Assembly (NCBI GenBank): GCA_012837685.1
Contig: DUQS01000059.1
Coordinates: 1-64,000, forward strand
DNA length: 64,000 nucleotides
Direction: 5' to 3'
From: Bacteroidales bacterium
Lineage (GTDB): Bacteria; Bacteroidota; Bacteroidia; Bacteroidales; Paludibacteraceae
Below the pieces are notes generated by a model. The model had not been told where the DNA came from, searched no databases, and saw nothing but the letters and a program-made list of their open reading frames with translations. A program made the position numbers and the translations under genes. Of the stretch, positions 43,850 to 53,206 are shown one piece after another (position 1 is the first letter of the stretch; every line of letters starts with the position of its first letter).

Positions 43850-44656
43850 TTAATATTCCACTACCGTTTTTGTCAATTCTTCGCACGATTTGGTCGATTG
43901 CGCCACAATCACCGTATCACCATTGAGATTAGGAATGCGGAAAATGCCACGAACATTATGCGTGTGTCCTCCCAAAATCAAATCAACATTTTGTGTTTGA
44001 GCAACTAATGCCGAATCGCCCATTTCGCCGGTGTAACCCAAATGCGAAAGAACAATGACCAAATCACATTTTTTGTCCGATTTCAACATGTGTGCATAAT
44101 GATTGGTCGTTTCTATCGGGTCAGAATAAATTATTCCGCGAAAATTGTCGGGCAAAATCACTTTGTCGGGCATTATGCCCAAGCCGATGATGCCAATTTT
44201 TAATCCGCCTTTTTCAATAATCAAATATTTTTTCAGCCTATTCGCCAAAACAGTGTTAGTGGCATCATAATTAGAACAAACCACCGAGAATTGCGCATTT
44301 TTGAGCATTTTCGCCAAACCGTCAACTCCATTATCGAACTCATGATTTCCCAACGTAATGGCATCGTAACCCATCTCATTGTAGGCTTCTACTTCCACCT
44401 GACCGCCGTACACATTAAAATACGGCGTGCCTTGCACAATGTCGCCGGCATCCAACAGCAGCACGTTGGCATTGACTTTGCGTATGCTATCTATCAAATA
44501 TTTGCGATATTCAAAACCACCTAAATTGTTTGAAGTCGGCTCCACACGGCTGTGACAATCGTTAGTGTGCAAAATAACCAATGTACGTGGTTGCTTGGAA
44601 CATGAAATAGCGGTTAAAACTATGATTGTAAAAATAAAAAATTTACTTTTCCACAT
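43850..44656 (-). CDS. Metallophosphoesterase lipoprotein, catalytic half of a split 5'-nucleotidase
   Basis: A 268-aa lipoprotein (lipobox AISCS, Cys about 19). Its metallophosphoesterase domain matches the N-terminal domain of UshA-type 5'-nucleotidases: ILHTNDCHSR, LLDAGDIVQGTP, TLGNHEFDNG and GGHTHN, which bind the two metals. It should dephosphorylate nucleotides outside the cytoplasm. The C-terminal substrate domain, fused in UshA, is here the preceding gene (44643-45383), overlapping by 14 bases. A nucleoside permease lies 1.5 kb upstream. Confidence 0.9.
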   Translation of the reverse strand: MWKSKFFIFTIIVLTAISCSKQPRTLVILHTNDCHSRVEPTSNNLGGFEYRKYLIDSIRKVNANVLLLDAGDIVQGTPYFNVYGGQVEVEAYNEMGYDAITLGNHEFDNGVDGLAKMLKNAQFSVVCSNYDATNTVLANRLKKYLIIEKGGLKIGIIGLGIMPDKVILPDNFRGIIYSDPIETTNHYAHMLKSDKKCDLVIVLSHLGYTGEMGDSALVAQTQNVDLILGGHTHNVRGIFRIPNLNGDTVIVAQSTKSCEELTKTVVEY

Positions 44657-45383
44657 AGATATTATTTTTTAAAGTCGTTTTTATCACTTGATTTTTCTCC
44701 GTCATCTTTTTTATTTCTTCTATCATCATATCACACATGACCACATCAAGCGGCTCCATTTCGTCCATATAGTTTGCCAACGGCTCCAATCCGTCCATGC
44801 CTTCCGACAAATAATCGGTAGTAATAACTCTATAAATTTTACCCTGTTTCAACGGTTGTCCGCCAATTTTAATATTCACCGCCTTGTTGTCTTTGGTAAT
44901 CATCATAGAAATGCCGGCTACCACATCGCCACCTTTTTTGGCGATAGCTTGACAAATATCGTCCATTTGGTCAGCCGAAAATTTAAGAAATACCAATTTA
45001 TTATAAAACGGCATCAATTCGTAGATGGTTCCGACAGTGATTTTTCCTTCCGGAAGGTCTCGGCGCAACCCGCCAATGTTTGAAATAGCCACGTCGGTAG
45101 GTTTTATTGCATTGCCGTACTTCAGCATTGTTTCCGCCACAAAATTGTTCAATAAGCCTTCGGGGCGGTCGGTTTCCATTTGCTGCGCCGATGTGCCGAT
45201 TTCAACATTCATTTTGTCGGCAATTTCCTGATAATAAACATTTAATTGATTACGAAACGCAGAATCGCCACTCGTTCTCGGCGTTACGGGCACAAATTCT
45301 GCCGAAACAATTTTTGGATTGGGCGCACAACAGGAATACATCACCCCAACAACGCCAACTAATATTAATGTTCTCAAATACAT
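44643..45383 (-). CDS. 5'-nucleotidase C-terminal domain lipoprotein
   Basis: A 246-aa lipoprotein (lipobox MYSCC, Cys about 18 or 19) made up only of the 5_nucleotid_C domain. It shows NFVAETMLKYGNAIKPTD, ISNIGGLRRDLPEGKIT (the substrate-clamping Asn-Gly-Gly region), YELMPFYNKLVFLKF and the end YRVITTDYLSEGMDG. It has no catalytic metal site of its own. Its 3' end overlaps the catalytic gene by 14 bases, so the two halves are made together, and probably form one complex in the periplasm. It starts 3 bases after the ABC ATPase stop. Confidence 0.9.
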   Translation of the reverse strand: MYLRTLILVGVVGVMYSCCAPNPKIVSAEFVPVTPRTSGDSAFRNQLNVYYQEIADKMNVEIGTSAQQMETDRPEGLLNNFVAETMLKYGNAIKPTDVAISNIGGLRRDLPEGKITVGTIYELMPFYNKLVFLKFSADQMDDICQAIAKKGGDVVAGISMMITKDNKAVNIKIGGQPLKQGKIYRVITTDYLSEGMDGLEPLANYMDEMEPLDVVMCDMMIEEIKKMTEKNQVIKTTLKNNIYVEK

Positions 45384-45386
45384 AAT

Positions 45387-46139
45387 TTATACTCTAGTTT
45401 TTTTCTTGAGCTCAAAATCTCGACCAAGGTATTTTTCGCGGACTATAGGATTGGCAGCAAGTTCGGCAGGCGTTCCCTGAAAGAGAATTCTGCCTTCAAA
45501 CAGTAGATACGCTCTGTCGGTGATTGAGAGCGTTTCATCTACATTATGGTCAGTTATCAAAATACCGATATTGCGGTCTTTCAAATGCCACACAATGTCT
45601 TGAATATCTTGCACGGCAATAGGGTCAACGCCGGCAAAAGGCTCGTCAAGCATGATGAAACTCGGTTCTATAGCCAAACAGCGGGCTATTTCCGTCCGAC
45701 GACGTTCGCCTCCCGACAATCGGTCGCCAATGTTTTTGCGCACTTTTTCCAGATGAAACTCTTCTATCAAGCTTTCTAATTTTTGTTTTTGCTTTTGTTT
45801 TGAAAATTTGGTCATTTCCAAAACAGCACGCAAGTTGTCCTCTACTGTCATTTTTCGAAAAACAGAAGCCTCCTGCGCCAAATAACCTATTCCTGCTTGT
45901 GCCCGCTTATAAACAGGATAATCGGTAATTTCTTTTTCGTTTAAGAACACTTTGCCTTGATTGGGTGCTACCAATCCCGTTGTCATATAGAATGTAGTGG
46001 TTTTACCTGCACCATTCGGTCCCAGCAAACCAACAATTTCGCCTTGCCGTACACTAATAGAAACGTCGTTTACAACGGTTCGTTTGCCATAAATTTTTAC
46101 CAAATTTTCGGTGCGCAGCACCATTCCCTCATTTTCCAT
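45387..46139 (-). CDS. lptB: LPS export ABC transporter ATP-binding protein
   Basis: A 250-aa cytoplasmic ATPase powering the LptFG transporter that extracts lipopolysaccharide from the inner membrane. The Walker A box is GPNGAGKTT, the Q-loop region YLAQEASVF, the signature [11 protein letters not shown] and Walker [14 protein letters not shown]; the H-loop is [11 protein letters not shown]. The [12 protein letters not shown] segment is typical of LptB. It lies between the nucleoside permease and the split nucleotidase, but those are not its functional partners. lptC, lptF and lptG are not present here. Confidence 0.92.
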   Translation of the reverse strand: MENEGMVLRTENLVKIYGKRTVVNDVSISVRQGEIVGLLGPNGAGKTTTFYMTTGLVAPNQGKVFLNEKEITDYPVYKRAQAGIGYLAQEASVFRKMTVEDNLRAVLEMTKFSKQKQKQKLESLIEEFHLEKVRKNIGDRLSGGERRRTEIARCLAIEPSFIMLDEPFAGVDPIAVQDIQDIVWHLKDRNIGILITDHNVDETLSITDRAYLLFEGRILFQGTPAELAANPIVREKYLGRDFELKKKTRV

Positions 46140-46194
46140 AAAAAAGTGTTTCTAAAAAATCACAAATACGCAGAGTGTTTTTGTGTGACTGTTT

Positions 46195-47511
46195 TTAATT
46201 TTTAACCGGTGTTTTCGGGAAAAATATCCAAAACAGTATAGCTACCACAAGAGCGTATGCAGCAAAAATATACCAAGCAGTTTGCCAACCTTGCCAAACT
46301 TCCATCGCCTGATTATATACAGCTTCCACTCCATTTTCGAGACTGGCAAGAAAATCCCATTTTTCTTTGCTGACAACCGGAACACATTTGTTTACAACAC
46401 CTTGTGCAGCAAGCGTGCCAATAGTTGCTCCTACACCATTTGTCATCATCATAAACAAACCTTGTGCGCTCGAACGCATTTCGGGGCTTGTTTCTTGGTC
46501 AACATACAAAGCACCGGAAATATTAAAGAAATCGAATGCAAAACCATAAACAATGCAACTTAATACAAACATCCAAACGCCGCTACCCGGGTCGCCTGCA
46601 CCAAACAAAGCAAAACGAAGTACCCATGCAAACATAGCTATCAACATCACATTTTTAATACCGAATCTTTTAAGGAAAAAAGGAATAAAAAGAATACAAA
46701 GTGCTTCGCTGATTTGCGAAATGGAAATCAATATATTGGAATGTTTTACACCAAAAGAGTTTGCCCATTCCGTAAAGTGACCAAACGACCCAAGAAACGG
46801 ATTGGCAAAGCCGTTGGTAATTTGCAAACTAACACCAAGACACATTGAAAAAATAAAGAAAAGTGCCATTTTCTTTTGTTTGAATAGCGAAAAAGCGCGT
46901 AAACCAAGTGCTTCTACTAAAGACACTTTGCCAACGTTTTTCTTAATGTCGCAATTGGGCAACGTAAGCGAATAAGCAGCTAACACAATGCTCAAACTAC
47001 CACTCACCACAAACTGCCAAGCCGTAGCTTGTAAGCCAAACAAATCGACGCACCACATCATGGCAATAAAGCCAATAGTGCCAAACACACGAATAGGCGG
47101 AAAGTCTTTTACTGTATCGAGATTAGCTTTTACCAAAGCGTTAAAAGCCACCGAATTACTCAATGCGATAGTAGGCATAAAAAACGCTACCGAAAAAGTA
47201 TAGAACGTGAACAGTATGCCAAATTGAACGTCAGCTCCGGCCATCACACCATAAGCACCGGCTGCAATCATAAACATACCTGCCAAAGCGTGGCAAATTG
47301 ATAAACATTTTTGTGCCGGAATCCAGCGGTCGGCAACTATACCCATCAATGCAGGCATAAAAAGACTGACAACACCTTGAATAGAATAGAATACGCCGAT
47401 ATTGCTACCCATGCCGTGGTCGCCCAAATACCGTCCCATACTGGTTAAATATGCTCCCCAAACGGCATATTCAAGGAAATTCATTACGATTAAACGCAGT
47501 TTCATGTTCAT
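46195..47511 (-). CDS. nupG: Nucleoside:H+ symporter (NupG family, MFS)
   Basis: A 438-aa inner membrane transporter with about 12 helices. N-terminal LIVMNFLEYAVWGAYLTSMG is characteristic of the nucleoside:H+ symporter family, as are FYSIQGVVSLFMPALMGIVA and FQKxx-like internal repeats. It brings nucleosides into the cell. Placed 55 bases upstream of lptB and near the split 5'-nucleotidase, it fits a nucleotide salvage route: phosphate removal outside, then nucleoside uptake. No deaminase or phosphorylase lies close by. Confidence 0.9.
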   Translation of the reverse strand: MNMKLRLIVMNFLEYAVWGAYLTSMGRYLGDHGMGSNIGVFYSIQGVVSLFMPALMGIVADRWIPAQKCLSICHALAGMFMIAAGAYGVMAGADVQFGILFTFYTFSVAFFMPTIALSNSVAFNALVKANLDTVKDFPPIRVFGTIGFIAMMWCVDLFGLQATAWQFVVSGSLSIVLAAYSLTLPNCDIKKNVGKVSLVEALGLRAFSLFKQKKMALFFIFSMCLGVSLQITNGFANPFLGSFGHFTEWANSFGVKHSNILISISQISEALCILFIPFFLKRFGIKNVMLIAMFAWVLRFALFGAGDPGSGVWMFVLSCIVYGFAFDFFNISGALYVDQETSPEMRSSAQGLFMMMTNGVGATIGTLAAQGVVNKCVPVVSKEKWDFLASLENGVEAVYNQAMEVWQGWQTAWYIFAAYALVVAILFWIFFPKTPVKN

Positions 47512-47538
47512 AAACAGAATAGATTTAAGTTGTTTATA

Positions 47539-48105
47539 TTAATTTTTTCTATAATTTAACTCATCTCTGATTTTTGCCGCACGTTCGTAGTCTTCGTTGT
47601 CTAAACATTTTTGCAAAAGTTGAGCCAACTCACTATTATTCAGTTCTTTCATACTTTTTTCTTCGACAGTTTTAGTGTTATTGTTTGCCATTTGGGCAGA
47701 GAGTTCACTAAAAATGCTTTCGGCGGCATAAATAGGGCACCCTGCATAAATAGCCATAGCAACACCGTCGGAAATGCGAATTTCCGTTTCAAAACTGCTT
47801 GTTGGTGTGCGCCAAATAAGTTTTGTGCAAAAAATCTCTTTTTCTATTTTGTAGATAAAAGTTTCTTGTAACCGAATCCCCATTTCGGCAGCGCAGTTCA
47901 ACATTACTTCGTATATCAATGGACGTGGCGACTGTATGGCGTGTAGTTTCATGGAAATGGCATTTGCTTCGGCTTTTCCAATAAGAATTGGAAATTTGAA
48001 ATCGCCTTCGGTTTCGCCCAAAAGCAACAGCAAAAACTCCGAAACTACTTTATTTTCGGAGATGCCGATAACTTGTATTTGAACCTTTTTCATAAATCCA
48101 AACAA
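47539..48105 (-). CDS. Bifunctional nuclease (DUF151) with UVR motif
   Basis: A 188-aa protein. An N-terminal bifunctional nuclease domain (about 1-130) is shown by SEFLLLLLGETEGDFKFPIL and IGKAEANAISMKL, the active-site region of the family. A C-terminal UvrB/UvrC motif (about 150-186) is shown by LAQLLQKCLDNEDYERAAKI. The fusion is common in Bacteroidota. DNA and RNA cleavage is reported for the family in plants; in bacteria the role is not clear. 27 bases upstream of nupG in the same direction; divergent from the amylase gene. Confidence 0.85.
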   Translation of the reverse strand: MFGFMKKVQIQVIGISENKVVSEFLLLLLGETEGDFKFPILIGKAEANAISMKLHAIQSPRPLIYEVMLNCAAEMGIRLQETFIYKIEKEIFCTKLIWRTPTSSFETEIRISDGVAMAIYAGCPIYAAESIFSELSAQMANNNTKTVEEKSMKELNNSELAQLLQKCLDNEDYERAAKIRDELNYRKN

Positions 48106-48113
48106 AAAGATTA

Positions 48114-48121
48114 CAAATATA
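48114..48121 (-). promoter_or_regulatory. -7 element for the bifunctional nuclease gene
   Basis: TATATTTG on the minus strand, 8 bases before the ATG, matches TAnnTTTG. It would give a very short leader; no TTTG at the -33 position. Confidence 0.35.
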
Positions 48122-48235
48122 TATTTTTTATCTGAAAATAGACACTAAAAACGGAAAAAACTGCTTGCATTGACTTAAAAAAAGAGTGTTTGAGCGATTT
48201 ATCCCTCTAAACAACGGCAATCGCTGTTTTTTTTG

Positions 48236-48243
48236 TAACTTTG
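48236..48243 (+). promoter_or_regulatory. -7 element for the alpha-amylase gene
   Basis: TAACTTTG matches TAnnTTTG, 21 bases before the ATG at 48265. No clear -33 box. Confidence 0.5.
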
Positions 48244-48264
48244 CCGTAAATATATTTGCAAATT

Positions 48265-49932
48265 ATGGTTATCTATCAATTGTTCATGCGACTTTTCGGC
48301 AACGAATGTTCAACCAATCGTCCCAACGGCACTTTGGAGGAAAACGGTTGCGGAAAGTTCAATTTTATTACCGACAAAGCTTTACAATCCATTAAAAAAC
48401 TGGGAGTTACACATATTTGGTACACAGGAGTTATCAATCACGCTTCGCAAACGGCTTATCCCACCTGTGGCATAACAGCCAGTCATGGCTCCATAGTAAA
48501 AGGAAAAGCCGGCTCGCCTTATGCCATACGCGACTATTACGATGTTGACCCCGATTTGGCGGAAAATGTTGCGGAAAGATTTCAAGAGTTTGAACAAATG
48601 ATAGAGCGCACCCACAAAGCAGGACTGAAAGCCTTTATTGATTTTGTGCCCAATCACGTAGCACGCGAATATTGCTCTTTGGCAAAACCTGCCGGAACCG
48701 CCGATTTGGGCGAAACCGACCGCAACGATTGGCATTTTTCACCGCAAAACAATTTTTACTATTTTCCGCATACGCCTTTCGCTCCACAATTTTCGTTGGA
48801 AGGTTACGAAGAAATTCCTGCCAAAGCCACCGGAAACGACTGTTTTTCACCCTCTCCGTCAGTAAATGATTGGTACGAAACAGTCAAACTCAACTACGGT
48901 ATCGATTATTTGGGCGGAGGCTGCGGACATTTTAATCCAATTCCCGACACATGGTTTAAAATGCGAGATATTTTGTTGTTTTGGGCGGGCAAAAACGTGG
49001 ACGGTTTCCGTTGCGATATGGCTGAAATGGTGCCTGTGGAGTTTTGGCAATGGGTTGTCCCTCAGGTTAAAAAAGAGTTTCCTCATATCATTTTCATTGC
49101 CGAAGTCTATAATCCAAGTCGTTATCGCGATTACATTTTTCGCGGAAAATTCGACTATTTGTACGACAAAGTTGGGCTGTACGACACATTGCGCAATATC
49201 GTATGCGGTTTTGAGCCGGCTTCAGCCATCACTCAACAATGGCAAAATGTGTCCGATATACGCAATCACATGTTGAATTTTTTGGAAAATCATGATGAAC
49301 AACGCATAGCTTCCGACTTTTTTGCCGGCGATGCCGAAAAAGCGAAACCTGCTTTTTTGGTTTCTACACTGCTCACAAATTCTCCTGTAATGGTTTACAA
49401 CGGTCAAGAGTTGGGTGAACGCGGTATGGAAGCGGAAGGTTTCAGTGGCTTAGACGGACGCACTACCATTTTCGATTATTGGAGTGTTGATACACTTCGC
49501 CGCTGGTGCAATGGCGGTAATTTCGATGTGAAAAAATTGAACCAAAAAGAGCGCAAACTGCGAAATTTTTATCAGAACGTACTAAATATAAAGCTAAAAG
49601 AAAAGGCTGCTGCAGAAAGTTGTATGTACGATTTGACATGGATGAATTTCGATAATCCACATTACGACACGTCAAAATGTTTCTCATGGTTGCGCAAAGC
49701 AGACAATGAAGTGTTACTTATTATTGCCAATTTCGGACACGAAGCTGCTTCCATTCGGCTCAATATTGGTAAACATGCATTTGACTTTTTGCAGTTACAC
49801 GAAAACAAATTGCAAACTGTTACCGATTTACTGACAGGAGAAACGTCTGTTCACACTTTTACGCCCACTACTACTTTCGATATTATGATAAACGGTTACG
49901 GCGGTGCTGTCTTAAAATTAAAGACGGATTAA
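48265..49932 (+). CDS. GH13 alpha-amylase family protein, cytoplasmic
   Basis: A 555-aa glycoside hydrolase of family 13 with no signal peptide, so it should act on internal glycogen or imported maltodextrin. The four GH13 regions are visible: IDFVPNHV, GFRCDMAEMVP (nucleophile D251), FIAEVY (acid/base E280) and FLENHDEQR (D344). A beta-sandwich C domain ends the chain. The ATG at 48265 is chosen over a TTG three codons upstream. nadA follows after 44 bases with no terminator, so they may share a transcript. Exact specificity (amylase or glucanotransferase) is open. Confidence 0.88.
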   Translation: MVIYQLFMRLFGNECSTNRPNGTLEENGCGKFNFITDKALQSIKKLGVTHIWYTGVINHASQTAYPTCGITASHGSIVKGKAGSPYAIRDYYDVDPDLAENVAERFQEFEQMIERTHKAGLKAFIDFVPNHVAREYCSLAKPAGTADLGETDRNDWHFSPQNNFYYFPHTPFAPQFSLEGYEEIPAKATGNDCFSPSPSVNDWYETVKLNYGIDYLGGGCGHFNPIPDTWFKMRDILLFWAGKNVDGFRCDMAEMVPVEFWQWVVPQVKKEFPHIIFIAEVYNPSRYRDYIFRGKFDYLYDKVGLYDTLRNIVCGFEPASAITQQWQNVSDIRNHMLNFLENHDEQRIASDFFAGDAEKAKPAFLVSTLLTNSPVMVYNGQELGERGMEAEGFSGLDGRTTIFDYWSVDTLRRWCNGGNFDVKKLNQKERKLRNFYQNVLNIKLKEKAAAESCMYDLTWMNFDNPHYDTSKCFSWLRKADNEVLLIIANFGHEAASIRLNIGKHAFDFLQLHENKLQTVTDLLTGETSVHTFTPTTTFDIMINGYGGAVLKLKTD

Positions 49933-49976
49933 TTTCTAAATGTAAACGCCGAAAACTTCCTATAAATCAGAAGAAT

Positions 49977-50912
49977 ATGGACAAGAAAAATGAATTAATC
50001 GAAAAAATAAATGCCCTAAAAAAAGAAAAGAACGCCGTTATTATGGCACATTACTATCAGAGTGCCGAAATTCAGGATATTGCTGACATAGTGGGCGACA
50101 GTTTGGCGCTGGCACAATGGGCTGCCAACACAAAAGCCGATATAATGGTAGTGTGTGGTGTACATTTCATGGGCGAAACCGCTAAAATTCTTTCTCCTAA
50201 GAAAAAAGTGCTTGTGCCCGATAAAAATGCCGGATGTTCATTGGCAGACAGCTGTCCTGCCGACGAATTTGCAAAATTCATTCAGCAACATCCCGACCAT
50301 ATTGTAGTTTCATACGTCAATACCACAGCAGCGGTAAAAACTCTGACAGATATTGTGGTAACCTCTACGAATGCGCGAAAAATCATCGACCAACTGCCCA
50401 AAGACGCTAAAATAATTTTTGCTCCCGACCGTAATTTCGGCAACTATCTTAATAACGTAACCGGACGTAATATGGTTTTGTGGAACGGTGGTTGCCATGT
50501 GCACGAACAATTTTCGGTCGAAAAACTTATCGAATTGAAACGTCAATATCCTACGGCAAAGGTATTGGCACATCCCGAATGTAAAAATTCTGTGTTGCAG
50601 TTGGCTGATGTAATAGGCTCTACACAAGCGTTGTTGAATTACACGCAACAAAATACGGCTACGGAATTTTTAATTGCCACAGAAAGCGGCATTTTGCACG
50701 AAATGCAAAAACACAGTCCACACAAACGTTTCATTCCTGTTCCACCTATTGACAGTATGCACGATTGCAACGAGTGTCATTATATGCGGCTCAATACGTT
50801 AGAGAAACTTTACGCTTGTCTTCGCGATGAAACACCCGAAATAACCATCGCTACCGACACACAAAAAAAAGCTATCCGCCCAATCCTTAAAATGTTGGAA
50901 ATGAGCAAATAG
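49977..50912 (+). CDS. nadA: Quinolinate synthase
   Basis: Condenses iminoaspartate from NadB with dihydroxyacetone phosphate to give quinolinate for NAD. The 311-aa enzyme has the three cluster cysteines in C87 (KNAGCSLAD), C173 (GGCHVHEQF) and C264/C267 (HDCNECHYM), and the opening MAHYYQSAEIQDIADIVGDSL. Length is typical. It lies behind the amylase gene and converges with ilvE. nadB is at 23042-24616 and nadC is not in the window, so NAD genes here are dispersed. Confidence 0.95.
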   Translation: MDKKNELIEKINALKKEKNAVIMAHYYQSAEIQDIADIVGDSLALAQWAANTKADIMVVCGVHFMGETAKILSPKKKVLVPDKNAGCSLADSCPADEFAKFIQQHPDHIVVSYVNTTAAVKTLTDIVVTSTNARKIIDQLPKDAKIIFAPDRNFGNYLNNVTGRNMVLWNGGCHVHEQFSVEKLIELKRQYPTAKVLAHPECKNSVLQLADVIGSTQALLNYTQQNTATEFLIATESGILHEMQKHSPHKRFIPVPPIDSMHDCNECHYMRLNTLEKLYACLRDETPEITIATDTQKKAIRPILKMLEMSK

Positions 50913-50936
50913 CTTTTGTAAAGTTTACTAATCGGA

Positions 50937-51956
50937 TTATTCTACAATCGTAATCCAGCCGTATTTATCTTCCTCTTCACCCAGCTGAATAGCGCGAATT
51001 TTGTTGTACAATTTTTCGCATATTGCGCCCGGAGTACCGTCTTTCGAAAATACATACGATTTATTTTCGTCCAAATCGTCAATGCGCTGTATGGGGCTAA
51101 TAACAGCGGCTGTTCCACACGCGCCGGCTTCTTCAAATGTAGCCAATTCTTCTACCGGTATATGACGGCGTTCCACTTTCATGCCCAATTCTTCAGCTAA
51201 AACCATCAAACTTTTGTTGGTAATTGACGGTAAAATAGACGTAGATTTCGGTGTAATGTAAGTATTGTTTTTTATTCCAAAAAAGTTGGCAGCACCACAC
51301 TCATCGATATATTTTTTTTCTTTAGCATCTAAATAAAAGACTGCCGAATAGCCCAAATCATACGCACGTTGTCCGGCTACCAAACTAGCCGCATAATTGC
51401 CGCCTATTTTATAAGTACCTGTTCCGAGCGGAGCAGCACGATCGTATTCGCGCAAAATAACAAACGGCGTTGTGTTAAATCCGCCTTTAAAATAGGGACC
51501 CACAGGTGTAACAAAAATAATAAATTCGTATTCGCTTGCCGGCTTTACACCTACTTGTGCCGATGTTCCGATAAGTAGCGGACGAATGTACAAAGAAGCT
51601 CCACTACCATAAGGAGGTACAAAACGTTCATTCATTTTTACTACTTTGAGTACAGCTTCCTGAAATTTTTGAGCAGGAATTTCTGCCATCATAATGCCTT
51701 TGCACGACGAAGCCAAGCGCTTTGCATTTTCATCTAAACGAAAAATGCGGATTTTACCGTCCACCCCACGGAAAGCTTTTAAACCTTCAAAAGCTTCTTG
51801 TCCGTAGTGCAAACAAGTTGCAGCCATGTGCAAATTCAAATATTCACTTTCCGAAACTTCCAAATCGCCCCATTTCCCGTCCTTGTAAGAGCAACGAATG
51901 TTGTAATCGGTCTTAATATAACCGAACGCTAAGTTTTTCCAATCAATTGTATTCAT
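50937..51956 (-). CDS. ilvE: Branched-chain amino acid aminotransferase
   Basis: A 339-aa class IV PLP aminotransferase interconverting leucine, isoleucine and valine with their 2-oxo acids. The eukaryote-like BCAT2 subtype is shown by LHYGQEAFEGLKAFRG, the PLP lysine in YKIGGNYAASLVAGQRA, VFYLDAKEKKYIDECGAANF and AGACGTAAVISPI. It lies 6 bases upstream of the WbqC gene stop and is the last gene of the long leftward run, though probably not functionally tied to it. Confidence 0.95.
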   Translation of the reverse strand: MNTIDWKNLAFGYIKTDYNIRCSYKDGKWGDLEVSESEYLNLHMAATCLHYGQEAFEGLKAFRGVDGKIRIFRLDENAKRLASSCKGIMMAEIPAQKFQEAVLKVVKMNERFVPPYGSGASLYIRPLLIGTSAQVGVKPASEYEFIIFVTPVGPYFKGGFNTTPFVILREYDRAAPLGTGTYKIGGNYAASLVAGQRAYDLGYSAVFYLDAKEKKYIDECGAANFFGIKNNTYITPKSTSILPSITNKSLMVLAEELGMKVERRHIPVEELATFEEAGACGTAAVISPIQRIDDLDENKSYVFSKDGTPGAICEKLYNKIRAIQLGEEEDKYGWITIVE

Positions 51957-51962
51957 GTGTTT

Positions 51963-52601
51963 TTATTTTATGTTGTTTTTTAAAATTAAACGCGCTTCAG
52001 TGCCCATATTAAACAACAGGTCAATAATGCTTAAATCGGATAAAAAACCATGTTTTTGTTCAAAAACTTGATAATATGGTTTCAACTTAAAGTAGTCTTG
52101 CAAAGTTACATTATTTTTTTTAGGATGCATCATTTCTCTAAAATCAATTACGCCTTCGGGTAAATTTTTTTCATAATTTTCCGTGTAGGTAATTTGATAG
52201 GGAAGGTCGATGATATTCAAAACGGTTTTTTGCAATTCGCGGTTAAAATCGAAAAGAAAAGTATGTTTTTTGGTGTAGAAAGGGCGAAAATCGTCTTGAT
52301 AAAATTCAAAAAAAGGCGACGAAAAATAGGCTGCTTCAATGGCGCGCCAATGACACATTTGCCAATTACCGTGATTGGAAATGCGAATGTCGCGCACCCA
52401 CGTTTTTTGTGTCGGATTTTCTACCGGTATCGTCAAATCCATTACCCCGTTAGCCGAAGCTATTCGGCAACGATTGAAATAAGTTTGCCGTGAATAATTG
52501 GCAAATTGCTCGATTTCTGTAGGAAAATTGAGTAGGCAAACGTAGTAGCTGACTGAACCTAAATAAGCAGGCGGAAGCACTATGCGCGGCCGACTGTTCA
52601 T
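51963..52601 (-). CDS. WbqC-like family protein
   Basis: A 212-aa protein of the WbqC family, in several bacteria encoded in surface polysaccharide loci. The N-terminal VLPPAYLGSVSYYVCLLNF and the middle WRAIEAAYFSSPFFEFYQDD are family hallmarks, with a short RxxxANGVMDLTIPV stretch. The fold is papain-like in some family members; no activity is established. Its ATG overlaps the marC stop by one base (TAATG), which couples translation. Confidence 0.82.
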   Translation of the reverse strand: MNSRPRIVLPPAYLGSVSYYVCLLNFPTEIEQFANYSRQTYFNRCRIASANGVMDLTIPVENPTQKTWVRDIRISNHGNWQMCHWRAIEAAYFSSPFFEFYQDDFRPFYTKKHTFLFDFNRELQKTVLNIIDLPYQITYTENYEKNLPEGVIDFREMMHPKKNNVTLQDYFKLKPYYQVFEQKHGFLSDLSIIDLLFNMGTEARLILKNNIK

Positions 52602-53203
52602 TAGCCAAACAAGTAATTAATGTTCGTTACAAACAATTTGACAGCGATAGCCAACAAGATGATTCCGAAGAATTTACGCATAATATAAATACCGCCTTCG
52701 CCCAAAATTTTTTCTATTTTCTTGGTCATTTTCAGCACAAAATATACAAAACACAAGTTCAGCACAAGGGCGATAATGATATTAACGATAAAATATTCAG
52801 CACGTAGCGAAAGTAATGCTGTAAACGAACCGGGACCGGCAACCAACGGAAATGCAATCGGCACAACGGAAGAACTGCCTTTAGGTCCTTTATGTTGAAA
52901 AATTTCGACATCTAAAATCATTTCCAATGCCATAATGAAAATAACCAACGAGCCTGCCACGGCAAACGATTGAATATCAACATTAAAAAGATTTAAAATC
53001 AATTCACCGGCAAACAAAAACAATAGCATGATAGCCAATGCAATAAAGCTTGTTCGCAACGGATAGACTTGTTCGCCTTTTTGTTGAAACGAAAGAATAA
53101 TAGGAATAGAGCCTAAAATATCGATAATAGCAAAAAGCACGATGAACGCGCTTGCTATTTCCATTAAGTTGATTTGTAATAAAGAACCTAAAATTTGCTC
53201 CAT
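52601..53203 (-). CDS. MarC family membrane protein
   Basis: A 200-aa inner membrane protein with six predicted helices. The family region FIVLFAIIDILGSIPIIL opens it and VPIAFPLVAGPGSFTALLS is the conserved loop in the middle. MarC proteins were once linked to multiple antibiotic resistance, a link not upheld for E. coli MarC, and no substrate is proven. It overlaps WbqC by one base and lies 3 bases after a glycosyltransferase gene, so it belongs to the same leftward transcript. Confidence 0.9.
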   Translation of the reverse strand: MEQILGSLLQINLMEIASAFIVLFAIIDILGSIPIILSFQQKGEQVYPLRTSFIALAIMLLFLFAGELILNLFNVDIQSFAVAGSLVIFIMALEMILDVEIFQHKGPKGSSSVVPIAFPLVAGPGSFTALLSLRAEYFIVNIIIALVLNLCFVYFVLKMTKKIEKILGEGGIYIMRKFFGIILLAIAVKLFVTNINYLFG

Positions 53204-53206
53204 AAA

